14,963 nt of DNA. Source: Ruminococcaceae bacterium UBA6416. GTDB lineage: Bacteria > Bacillota > Clostridia > Oscillospirales > Acutalibacteraceae. The notes under the pieces were generated by a model. It did not search any database and had not been told where the DNA came from. It saw nothing but the letters and a program-made list of their open reading frames with translations. Positions 6,966 to 13,784 of this stretch are shown in pieces. Every line of letters starts with the position of its first letter. Position 1 is the first letter of the stretch. Both the position numbers and the translations under genes were made by a program. Location: NCBI GenBank assembly GCA_002438505.1, contig DJPI01000023.1:1-14963 (forward strand), in the 5' to 3' direction.

Positions 6966-7922
6966 TCAGGCAACAACAGAGAAAACCTTGTCCTCATCGC
7001 TGTCCGATACCCAGGAGCGGATAACCGAGGGATGTTCAAAAATTTCATCAAGGCGCTTCATAAACGGGACAATCTCGCCGAAGTCAAGCGCTCTGTGGTC
7101 AAAAGCAATGCAGATTGGAAGAACTTTTCTTGCTTCAATTTCTTTTCTGCCATCGCTCTTTTTAACAACAAGCGGCTTTTCAAGCACAGTGCCAACAGAA
7201 AGCGCACAGACCTGCGGCGGAACAATTTCAAGAAGTGCGATTGCTCCACGCTGAGAAAGATATGTTGAACCGATGTTTGAAACGGTTACGGTTCCCTGTT
7301 CAAGATCCTTAATTGTGAGGCGCTCGGTTTCCGGAATGCTTTCGTATTCACGCTTTGCTTTTCCGCGGAAGTGAGAAATTTTGCATTTTCCAAAGTTTGC
7401 GCCGTAAAGCCTTCCGATTGTTTGGAAGATTCTTCCTTTTTTGAGGTTTTTCATTGTGTTATCAAAAGATACCGAATACATGGCCTCGGTAAGATTTGTT
7501 TTTTCTGCACGGCGGCGAACATCATTGATATACGCCGTCATTTCATCAAGGTTCTTGTTTCCGAAATCACGCAAGTTGATCGTCATCATCTTTCCGTTCG
7601 GAAGAATGGTAGGCATTGAAATATTTATATCGGAAAAGGTGTCAATTCTTCCGCGGACAAGCTTTTTGTCAAATTCAATGTGGGAATTCATAATGGGAGC
7701 CGCCTTGAGACCCTCGGAGATAACTTTAAGCATGAGCGTGTTGAAGGTGATTTTTTCTTCACTGGAACGGTTCTGATTGAGCCTTTTATACTCTTTGAAA
7801 AACTTTGTAACATCCGGCTCATACATATAAGTAACGTGAGGAATGTTCTGCCACGACTCGGTTGTCATGTTGGCAACAATTTTTCTCTGGATTCCGAAGT
7901 ATTCTGTGTTTGTAATAGTCAT
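6966..7922 (-). CDS. Stand-alone 2-oxo acid dehydrogenase E2-type acyltransferase
   Basis: A 318-residue protein with the chloramphenicol-acetyltransferase-like catalytic fold of E2 acyltransferases. It lacks the lipoyl and E1/E3-binding domains that precede this fold in normal E2. Seen motifs: FNTLMLKVISEGLKAAPIMN (60-79, the 'lxxAvxxALxxxPxxN' helix), a SDINISMPT strand (97-105), TVTVSNIGS (211-219; E2 TFTxSNxG), PPQVCALSVGTV (235-246) and FDHRALDFGE (274-283) with the catalytic histidine H276. The glycine of DHRxxDG is replaced by F281. Between residues about 145 and 205 there is an extra basic segment absent from classical E2. No E1, E3 or lipoate genes are near, so it probably acts on a free acyl-CoA or another carrier; donor and acceptor are unknown. 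AAGGAGATG lies before the ATG at 7922. A hairpin terminator follows. Confidence 0.85.
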   Translation of the reverse strand: MTITNTEYFGIQRKIVANMTTESWQNIPHVTYMYEPDVTKFFKEYKRLNQNRSSEEKITFNTLMLKVISEGLKAAPIMNSHIEFDKKLVRGRIDTFSDINISMPTILPNGKMMTINLRDFGNKNLDEMTAYINDVRRRAEKTNLTEAMYSVSFDNTMKNLKKGRIFQTIGRLYGANFGKCKISHFRGKAKREYESIPETERLTIKDLEQGTVTVSNIGSTYLSQRGAIALLEIVPPQVCALSVGTVLEKPLVVKKSDGRKEIEARKVLPICIAFDHRALDFGEIVPFMKRLDEIFEHPSVIRSWVSDSDEDKVFSVVA

Positions 7923-7963
7923 AATGGCATCTCCTTACATATTTAATCTAATTTGAGGAAGTT

Positions 7964-7978
7964 CCGGCCTTTTGCCGG
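7964..7978 (-). other. Short leader hairpin before the E2-like gene
   Basis: CCGGC (7964-7968) and GCCGG (7974-7978) pair around a 5-nt loop, about 40 nt upstream of the E2-like ATG. There is no T-tract, so it is not a terminator. It may stabilise the 5' end of the mRNA. Confidence 0.35.
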
Positions 7979-8004
7979 CATTCACGGCGATCGCGTTGAC
8001 CGTT

Positions 8005-8028
8005 TGTTAACTTTGTGTTAACATATTA
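8005..8028 (-). promoter_or_regulatory. Candidate promoter and operator of the E2-like gene
   Basis: TGTTAAC (8005-8011) and GTTAACA (8017-8023) form a perfect inverted repeat with a 5-nt spacer. On the minus strand TGG-TAATAT (8031-8023) reads as an extended -10 directly before it, which would put the repeat over the transcription start, a usual place for a repressor site. No good -35 is visible. The half-sites resemble clostridial Rex sites, but the spacing is wrong (7 instead of 4 between TTGTTAA and TTAACA). Confidence 0.35.
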
Positions 8029-8283
8029 CCACATTTTTGCTAGGAAGTCTATAGCTGCCTTGTACAAATTGCGGATAATATTTACAATCTTTTGTTGATA
8101 TTGCATAAATTAATGAGTCATCATTCACCGTTGAGAAGATTATGCCATTCTTTCCTTAATCTGACTTTAAAGCCAAAAAATACTTTCCTCTTTTTTTAAG
8201 AATACAAGATATATTTAAATTGCACTTAAACGGAGCAATAAAAATTCCGCCTTATATGCAGTTCGGCAGGAGGCAATCCCCTG

Positions 8284-8312
8284 TTGACCGCAAGGCGGAT
8301 GTATTGTATAAT
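8284..8312 (+). promoter_or_regulatory. Sigma-A promoter for the TraX-family gene
   Basis: TTGACC (8284-8289), a 17-nt spacer and a perfect TATAAT (8307-8312). The predicted transcript starts near 8319, leaving about 16 nt before the ATG at 8335. This rules out an in-frame TTG at 8284 as a start, because it is the -35 box itself. Confidence 0.87.
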
Positions 8313-8334
8313 TACTGATAAGAAGGTGAACAAG

Positions 8335-9048
8335 ATGAAGAAAAAACTTTCCGGCGATGAAATTAAATATATTGCGATTGCAGCAATGCTTCTTGATCAC
8401 TTTGCATGGACATTTTTGAGCTTCAATTCCCCCATTGCGCAGGCTTTTCATATTGTTGGCCGCATCACCGCTCCGATAATGTGTTTTTTTATTGCACAAG
8501 GCTTTATACACACGAAAAATGTCAAAAAATACCTCTTCCGTCTGCTTATCTTCGCGCTCATCTCGCAATATCCCTGGTGCATTATGCACGGCCAAAAAAT
8601 CAATGAATTCCCTCTGAACATGATTTTTACGCTGTTATTTGCTCTGCTTGCCGTCTGCGCCGAGGCAAAAATTGAAGAAGCGCCGGTTCGCATTATTACG
8701 GTTTTTCTCTGTGCCGCAGCAACAATGAAATCCGACTGGTGCTTCTTTGCGGTGCTTTGGAGTGCGATATTTTACAAATATCGCGGCAACAATAAGAAAA
8801 TGCTGCTGCACTTTTCGCTCGTTTCTTTTGCTTATACGGCATACATTTTCCTCGGGTCATTTGAAAACGGTGCCGGACTTTCAAAAAGTCTTTTCTCCTG
8901 CCTTTTTACGCTCGGAACATTTTTGAGCCTTCCTCTCCTTTCGGCATATGACGAAAATGTGAAGCCGGGCAAAATAAGCAAATATGTTTTTTACTTTTTT
9001 TATCCGGCACATATGCTGCTGCTGGGTATAATTAAGCACCTTGCCTAA
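8335..9048 (+). CDS. TraX family membrane protein (putative acyltransferase)
   Basis: A 237-residue polytopic membrane protein with about eight hydrophobic helices. It matches the TraX family, whose founding member N-acetylates F pilin: KYIAIAAMLLDHFAW (11-25, with the conserved DH), GRITAPIMCFFIAQGFIHT (42-60), KKYLFRLLIFALIS (64-77), LNMIFTLL (94-101) and a C-terminal FYPAHMLLLG. Chromosomal TraX homologs are common in Clostridia away from any conjugation genes, and their substrate is unknown; acetylation of an envelope molecule is a fair guess. The ATG at 8335 is set by AAGGTGA (8323-8329) and by the promoter just upstream. It appears to be a single-gene transcript, convergent with prmA, with 45 nt between stop codons. 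No conjugation or mobility gene is in the window. Confidence 0.88.
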   Translation: MKKKLSGDEIKYIAIAAMLLDHFAWTFLSFNSPIAQAFHIVGRITAPIMCFFIAQGFIHTKNVKKYLFRLLIFALISQYPWCIMHGQKINEFPLNMIFTLLFALLAVCAEAKIEEAPVRIITVFLCAAATMKSDWCFFAVLWSAIFYKYRGNNKKMLLHFSLVSFAYTAYIFLGSFENGAGLSKSLFSCLFTLGTFLSLPLLSAYDENVKPGKISKYVFYFFYPAHMLLLGIIKHLA

Positions 9049-9093
9049 AGCATTTGATACGGCTTGGGGCTGACGGATATACGGTTGTAAGCC

Positions 9094-10014
9094 TTATCTT
9101 TCACACTCAAAGCAAACCCAGCCTTTGTCGCTGTGGCGTGCCTTGATTTTAAAACCGTACTTTTTGAACGCGGAAATCACGTCCTGCTCTTTCGTGTCAA
9201 TAATCCCGCTTGTGATGAACACTGCTGTGTCTTTCATGAAAGATGCAACATCCTTGCAGAACAATATGATAACATCCGCAACAATATTGGCAACAACAAC
9301 GTCAAACTTTCCCCTCACCTTATCGGTAAGATTGCCCTCAAGGACGGTATATTCCGGTTCTTTGAAGCCGTTTGTCAATCCGTTTTCCTTTGCGGTTTTA
9401 ACGGCGAGCGCATCAATATCAACACCTACTGCCCTTTTTGCGCCGAGAAGGAGCGATGCAACCGAAAGGATTCCGCTGCCGCAGCCGACATCAAGAACCT
9501 CGGTGTCCGGCGTAATGTATTTTTCAAGCGCTTCAAGACAAAGACGTGTTGTTTCGTGGGTACCGGAACCAAAAGCAAGACCGGGTTCAATGCTCAAAAC
9601 AGTTCGCCCCTGAGGGTCGGCGTCCTCCCAGAGAGGCCGGATAAGCAGCCTTTTTCCAACTGGCATCGCGTGGAAATACTGCTTCCAGTTGTTCTCCCAC
9701 TCCTCTTTTTTGCATTCATTTGTTTCAATTTCGTTTTCAATACCCTCGGCTGAGAGTCTTTCGCGCAGGAAAGAAACGGCCTCAAGGGGATTTTCCTCCG
9801 GAGAGATATAGACATGAACAAAGGCTTTTGTTCTGTCCTTTTTCAAAAGCTCTTCATCAATTAAATCAATATGGGCAATTTCCCACGCCTGCTCTTCAAG
9901 GTCGCGATAATCTTCAATGTATATTCCGTAAGGCACAACCATTGTTGCAATATCGCCGGCCTTTTCAACATCATCGGCCTTTACGCTGATTTTAACTTCT
10001 GTCCATTCGCTCAT
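9094..10014 (-). CDS. prmA: Ribosomal protein L11 methyltransferase
   Basis: A 306-residue SAM-dependent methyltransferase that trimethylates lysine and N-terminal groups of ribosomal protein L11 in the cytoplasm. An N-terminal substrate-recognition domain (1-100) is followed by the conserved linker EEWENNWKQYFHAMPVGKRL (104-123), then the Rossmann domain: EPGLAFGSGTHETT (143-156, the PrmA signature), DVGCGSGIL (175-183, SAM binding), GVDID (197-201) and NIVADVI (243-249, catalytic-motif position). Length and motifs are typical. Its ATG (10014) overlaps the stop of the GH13 gene in an ATGA arrangement, with GGAGG inside the end of the GH13 gene as ribosome site, so it is translationally coupled to GH13. 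In many Firmicutes prmA lies with dnaJ or rsmE; neither is here. No clear terminator follows. Confidence 0.95.
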   Translation of the reverse strand: MSEWTEVKISVKADDVEKAGDIATMVVPYGIYIEDYRDLEEQAWEIAHIDLIDEELLKKDRTKAFVHVYISPEENPLEAVSFLRERLSAEGIENEIETNECKKEEWENNWKQYFHAMPVGKRLLIRPLWEDADPQGRTVLSIEPGLAFGSGTHETTRLCLEALEKYITPDTEVLDVGCGSGILSVASLLLGAKRAVGVDIDALAVKTAKENGLTNGFKEPEYTVLEGNLTDKVRGKFDVVVANIVADVIILFCKDVASFMKDTAVFITSGIIDTKEQDVISAFKKYGFKIKARHSDKGWVCFECER

Positions 10015-11882
10015 TTTGCTTTAACCTCCATTTTTAAAATTGCGGCTGAAAGCGCCGGAAGATGCACAGAACCATTTCTCACCTTTTCGCCGAGAAGCGA
10101 CTGTGCGTTTTTCCATTCTTCGGGAAGATAATAGTCTATTTCCTGCTCATTACGGTTGACAACAACAAAAATACTGTCCGTTTTGTCCTGACGTGTGAAT
10201 GCAAGGCAGGAGAGCATTTCCGAAACAGTGAAAAATGTTCCCTCTTTAAGGCAATGGCATTCTTTACGGATTTCCCCGAGCTTTTTGTAATATGAAAGCA
10301 AATCCTGATTTTCGCTTCCCCAAGGGTAACAAACGCGGTTGAACGGATCTTTATAGCCCTGCATTCCGGCTTCATCGCCGTAATAAAGCGATGGAACACC
10401 CGGAAGCGTATATTGAATTGCAGCAGCAATTTTAAGAAGTCTGACTCCCCTTTCATACTGTTCAAAAGAGAGCGCATGTTCACTCTGCCAAAGGCGGTCG
10501 CGTCCTTCGCAGCTTTCGCCGGCAAGAGCTGTGATCGCCCTCATTGTGTCATGAGTTCCGATATGATTCATCAGAACATCAACAACACATTTCGGATAAT
10601 TTTCAAGCACGGTTAGTATCTTTTCGGAAAAGCCTTCAACAATTCCACTTCTGATGAAGCCTAAAATTGCTTCAGAGAAGGGATAGTTCATCACAGAGTC
10701 AAGCTGAGCACCCTGAAGATATCTCCGCCTCTGAGAGTAGCTGCACTTGTTTGAAGCGTCCTCCCAAACCTCACCGAGGATGAGTGCATCGCTCTTTTCG
10801 CTTTTTACGGCCTTGCGGAACTCATCGAGAAATTTATCCGGAAGTTCATCCGCAACATCAAGCCGCCAACCGCGCACACCGGCTTTAAGCCAGTGCCTTG
10901 CAACGCCGTTTTCTCCGGTTATGAAGTTTATGAAGCTCTCGTTTTCCTCGTTAACCTCCGGAAGCGTTTCAAAATTCCACCAGCATTTGTAATCGTACGG
11001 CCAGGAGCGGAAAGTGTACCAGCTGAAAAACGGTGATTTTTCCGACTGATACGCACCGACCGTGTCATATCTTCCGCGGCGGTTAAAATACCGGCTGTCA
11101 TCTCCAGTATGGCTAAAAACGCCGTCAAGAATAATTGAAATTCCGAGTTTTTCCGCCTCGGCGCAAAGTTCTTTAAGGCTACCCTCGGTTCCGAGAACGC
11201 TGTCAACCTTTTCATAATCAGATGTGTCATAACGGTGATTGCTCTGCGCCTCAAAAATCGGGTTGAGATATATGCAGCCGACACCAAGACTTTTGAGATA
11301 TGGAAGCTTTTCTTTTATGCCCTCAAGGTCTCCTGAGAAATAATCGTTATTGAGAACCTTTCCGCGTTCATTGGGCCGCCAGCAAGGTTCACCGCCCCAA
11401 TCGTTGCGCAGCACGCGGTCTGAAGGTACGTTTTCCTTTTCCGTACCGGAACAATAGAATCGGTCGGGAAAAATTTGATAGATAATATTTCCCTTGAGCC
11501 ATTCCGGCGTTTGGAAGTCCTTTTCAAAAACCGTAAGCTGAAAATCGTTCTTTCCGCCGCTGAGAAGGCCGCAGGAGCCGGAGTTTTTCCGGATTGCTGT
11601 TTTTCCCCACGGGGTTGTGTATTCAAAATGATAAAAATAAAGCCCGGTATCGTTCTGAACATAGTCAAGGCACCACCATTCCTCGCTCTCGCCCTGCATT
11701 GAGAGCCAGAAAAACGGAAAGCGCTTTTCTTCTGCACCGTCTTTTTTGATAACAAGCTCAACACCGCTGCACGAAAGCGAACGCGGAAGAACAATCTTGA
11801 ATGTAATTTTTTCGCCCTGCTTCACTGCGCCGAACGGCGTTTTGTGGAGCGGACTGCGAGAATTAAAGGGTATATATTCCAT
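10011..11882 (-). CDS. Intracellular GH13 alpha-glucan hydrolase (neopullulanase/cyclomaltodextrinase-like)
   Basis: A 623-residue glycoside hydrolase family 13 enzyme, likely hydrolysing alpha-1,4 (and perhaps 1,6) bonds in maltodextrins or cyclodextrins. An N-terminal beta-sandwich (about 1-120, CBM34-like) leads into the catalytic barrel beginning GNIIYQIFPDRF (131-142). The four GH13 regions are intact: DGVFSH (253-258), GWRLDVADE (338-346, nucleophile D342), ILGEVWED (368-375, acid/base E371) and NHIGTHD (439-445, transition-state D445). YLNPIF (205-210) and the PGVPSLYYGDE segment (494-504) are also typical. A C-terminal beta domain ends the protein. There is no signal peptide, so it acts on imported oligosaccharides. 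AAAGGAAG sets the ATG at 11882. prmA is overlapped downstream by 4 nt. No transporter or CcpA cre site is visible nearby. The exact specificity is not readable from sequence. Confidence 0.92.
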   Translation of the reverse strand: MEYIPFNSRSPLHKTPFGAVKQGEKITFKIVLPRSLSCSGVELVIKKDGAEEKRFPFFWLSMQGESEEWWCLDYVQNDTGLYFYHFEYTTPWGKTAIRKNSGSCGLLSGGKNDFQLTVFEKDFQTPEWLKGNIIYQIFPDRFYCSGTEKENVPSDRVLRNDWGGEPCWRPNERGKVLNNDYFSGDLEGIKEKLPYLKSLGVGCIYLNPIFEAQSNHRYDTSDYEKVDSVLGTEGSLKELCAEAEKLGISIILDGVFSHTGDDSRYFNRRGRYDTVGAYQSEKSPFFSWYTFRSWPYDYKCWWNFETLPEVNEENESFINFITGENGVARHWLKAGVRGWRLDVADELPDKFLDEFRKAVKSEKSDALILGEVWEDASNKCSYSQRRRYLQGAQLDSVMNYPFSEAILGFIRSGIVEGFSEKILTVLENYPKCVVDVLMNHIGTHDTMRAITALAGESCEGRDRLWQSEHALSFEQYERGVRLLKIAAAIQYTLPGVPSLYYGDEAGMQGYKDPFNRVCYPWGSENQDLLSYYKKLGEIRKECHCLKEGTFFTVSEMLSCLAFTRQDKTDSIFVVVNRNEQEIDYYLPEEWKNAQSLLGEKVRNGSVHLPALSAAILKMEVKAK

Positions 11883-11895
11883 AAAGACTTCCTTT

Positions 11896-11920
11896 GAATC
11901 ATGATTCGCCCAAAACGGGC
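11896..11920. repeat. Palindrome and short hairpin in the GH13/DUF4830 divergent region
   Basis: GAATCATGATTC (11896-11907) is a perfect 12-bp palindrome; immediately beside it GCCC (11908-11911) and GGGC (11917-11920) form a small inverted repeat. Both lie in the GH13 leader, 14-38 nt upstream of its ATG, between two divergent genes. A regulator-binding role is possible. A TTTACA (11954-11949) is the best -35 candidate for GH13 on the minus strand, with a poor -10 near 11930. Confidence 0.35.
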
Positions 11921-11967
11921 ATAGGATATATCAGTGGTTACTATAAAATGTAAAAGGTGGACTGAAT

Positions 11968-12483
11968 ATGTTTTATGTTTCGGTTAAATCGTCAAGTCTT
12001 AAAACCGTCGCGCTCATTGCAGCGGTAGCGATATTTGCAACAATCGGCGGTGTGTACGCCGTTAAAAAGAGCAAAAGCGCACCCGTTGCAAGCATGAACG
12101 GAATTGTCTATAAGGCCGGCACCGCTGAGGAGCGGCTCTCTTTCCTCTCTCAGTTCGGCTGGGAGGTTGAGGAGGAACCCGCCGAGGTCAAAGAGGTTGT
12201 TATTCCGGAAGAATTTGACGATGTTTATAATCAATACAATGTTATTCAAAAAGAGCAGAAGCTCGACCTCGAAAAATATAAAGGCACGCGGGTAAAATGC
12301 TGGTCATATAATGTTAAGAACTATCCCGGCTATGAAAACAGCGATGGCGTCATCCGGGCAAATATGCTTGTTCTTGACGGCGTTGTTATCGGCGGCGATA
12401 TTTCGAGCACGGAGCTTTCCGGCTTTATGCACACCTTTGATTTTCCTCAGGATAAGGTGCAGGAAAAAAGCACCACAACTTAA
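11968..12483 (+). CDS. DUF4830 domain-containing membrane-anchored protein
   Basis: A 171-residue protein with a short N-terminal segment, one hydrophobic helix (about 11-31) followed by KKSK, and an extracytoplasmic remainder, so it is either tail-out anchored or cleaved. Residues about 52-146 fit the DUF4830 pattern found in Clostridia: AEERLSFLSQFGWEVEEEP (53-71), VKEVVIPEEFDDVYNQYN (74-91), YKGTRVKCWSYNVKNYPG (104-121) and ANMLVLDGVVIGGDI (131-145). The function of this domain is not known. It ends in a short polar tail. AAAGGTGG (11953-11960) sits 7 nt before the ATG. It is divergent from the GH13-prmA unit and convergent with hflX, 14 nt between stop codons. TATAAA at 11942-11947 may be its -10, but there is no clear -35. 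Confidence 0.82.
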   Translation: MFYVSVKSSSLKTVALIAAVAIFATIGGVYAVKKSKSAPVASMNGIVYKAGTAEERLSFLSQFGWEVEEEPAEVKEVVIPEEFDDVYNQYNVIQKEQKLDLEKYKGTRVKCWSYNVKNYPGYENSDGVIRANMLVLDGVVIGGDISSTELSGFMHTFDFPQDKVQEKSTTT

Positions 12484-12497
12484 ATCACCGGCATTTC

Positions 12498-13748
12498 TTA
12501 ACTAATTATCCATTCCTTATATTCGTCAAGAAGAGAAATTTCCGCCGTTGCGCGCATGAAAAGTCCGTCCTCACGGTATTCTTCCTCGTGAACAACACCT
12601 TCATTCCGTATTCTTGCGGCCGCCGCGCCGTTTTTAAACGGAATCAAAAGCGAGGCCGTCTTGCGCGTTTGCGGAAGCTCCTTTTCGATTGCCGAAAGCA
12701 ATTCATCAAAGCCGCGCTCATTCAGCGCCGAAATAAGAACGGTTTTGCCAAATGTGGGCATCGAATAAATGTTGCCGACAAGGTCACACTTATTCATCAC
12801 GGAAATCACCGGTGTTCCAGCGCAGCCAAGCTCATCAAGCAGCTTTTTTGCAACATCCAGATGCTCCGAACAATGCTCGTCTGAGGCATCGCAAACATTG
12901 AGGATGACCGAAGCCTGAGCCGCCTCCTCAAGTGTTGACTTGAATGCTTCAACAAGCTTATGCGGCAATCTGCGGATGAGACCGACGGTATCAACAAGCA
13001 TAACCCTCCGACCGTCCGGAAGAGTCAGCGCGCGCGAGGTTGGGTCAAGGGTTGCAAAAAGCTTATCCTCCGCAAGAACACCGGCCTTTGTCAGCGCATT
13101 CATCAGTGTTGATTTTCCGGCGTTTGTGTATCCGACAATAGTCACGGTTTGAACACCGTCTTTTTTGCGCCGCCGTCTCAGAAGATCGCGGCGTTTTTCA
13201 AGCTCACGAAGCTGTTCTTCAAGCTTCTGAATGCGCCGATTGATATGGCGGCGGTCGCTTTCAAGCTTGCTTTCGCCCGGACCTCTTGTTCCGATTCCAC
13301 CGCCGAGACGGGAGAGCGATTGACCTTGACCGGCAAGACGCGGAAGTGAATATTTGAGCTGAGCCAATTCAACCTGAAGCTTGCCTTCACCCGTTCTTGC
13401 CCGCGCGGCAAAGATGTCAAGAATGAGCATTGTCCGGTCAATAACACGCACGCCGGTAAACTTTTCAAGGTTGCGCTGCTGCAACGGAGTAAGCTCGCTG
13501 TCAAAAATCAGAAGGTCAATATCATTTGAGGAGCAGAAAGCAAGAATTTCCGCGAGTTTTCCGATGCCGACAAAGGTTGCGGCCTCAGGCCGCTCCTTTT
13601 TTTGAATGAGTTTTCCGAGCACCTGCGCTCCTGCCGTGTGTGCAAGCTCCTCAAGTTCATTGATTGAAACCTCGGCGTCAAATTCACCCGTATCAACGGA
13701 AACAAGCAGAGCCTTTTCCTGCTCCTGCCTGTTTTCAATCATCTCCAT
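12498..13748 (-). CDS. hflX: HflX ribosome-associated GTPase
   Basis: A 416-residue translational GTPase that binds the 50S subunit and splits or rescues stalled ribosomes, especially under stress. The N-terminal HflX domain (about 1-195) has TFVGIGKLAEI (58-68), DRTMLILDIFAARARTGEGK (104-123) and GGGIGTRGPGE (149-159), with a long basic coiled coil (about 165-196). The G domain has GYTNAGKST (206-214, G1), DTVG (253-256, G3), NKCD (319-322, G4) and SAL (340-342, G5). Length and motifs are normal. AAAGGAGG lies 8 nt before the ATG at 13748; another in-frame ATG two codons later is less well placed. It follows the M24 peptidase gene by 36 nt on the same strand, so they are probably cotranscribed. 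The 14-nt gap to the convergent DUF4830 gene has no terminator. Confidence 0.97.
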   Translation of the reverse strand: MEMIENRQEQEKALLVSVDTGEFDAEVSINELEELAHTAGAQVLGKLIQKKERPEAATFVGIGKLAEILAFCSSNDIDLLIFDSELTPLQQRNLEKFTGVRVIDRTMLILDIFAARARTGEGKLQVELAQLKYSLPRLAGQGQSLSRLGGGIGTRGPGESKLESDRRHINRRIQKLEEQLRELEKRRDLLRRRRKKDGVQTVTIVGYTNAGKSTLMNALTKAGVLAEDKLFATLDPTSRALTLPDGRRVMLVDTVGLIRRLPHKLVEAFKSTLEEAAQASVILNVCDASDEHCSEHLDVAKKLLDELGCAGTPVISVMNKCDLVGNIYSMPTFGKTVLISALNERGFDELLSAIEKELPQTRKTASLLIPFKNGAAAARIRNEGVVHEEEYREDGLFMRATAEISLLDEYKEWIIS

Positions 13749-13784
13749 ATCTGCCGCCTCCTTTGACAGTATTGTTTGCAGTTT

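Larger units (their letters stand above)
7923..8334. other. Intergenic region between the divergent E2-like and TraX genes
   Basis: About 412 nt without a supported gene. The left part (7964-8028) holds a short GC-rich hairpin and the GTTAAC inverted repeat described separately, probably the leader and control region of the E2-like gene. The middle (about 8040-8225) is A/T-rich and shows no coding sense, no T-tract hairpin and no recognised RNA. The right end holds the TraX promoter. An open frame runs in from the right on the minus strand (ending at 8215), but it is antisense to TraX and lacks a ribosome site. Confidence 0.6.

Noticed and set aside
8003..8024. Rex-type NADH-responsive operator
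   Set aside because: The TTGTTAA and TTAACA half-sites are separated by 7 nt, while the known clostridial site has 4 nt, so the match is not convincing.
8284..8334. Extended TraX start at TTG 8284 (17 extra residues)
   Set aside because: The TTG is the first three bases of the TTGACC -35 box, and the ATG at 8335 has a proper ribosome site and the family-typical N-terminus.
8215..8595. A 126-residue minus-strand open frame overlapping the TraX start and the intergenic region
   Set aside because: No ribosome site, no domain, and most of it is the reverse of the TraX gene and its promoter.
9056..9098. GGCTT/AAGCC hairpin between the convergent TraX and prmA genes
   Set aside because: The stem is only five to six pairs with a large loop, overlaps the prmA stop codon and has no real T-run; not strong enough to call a terminator.
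9133..9753. A 206-residue plus-strand open frame across prmA, and a 162-residue one beside it
   Set aside because: Both are antisense to the well-supported prmA gene, have no ribosome site and give compositionally odd proteins (cysteine/asparagine- or serine/threonine-rich).
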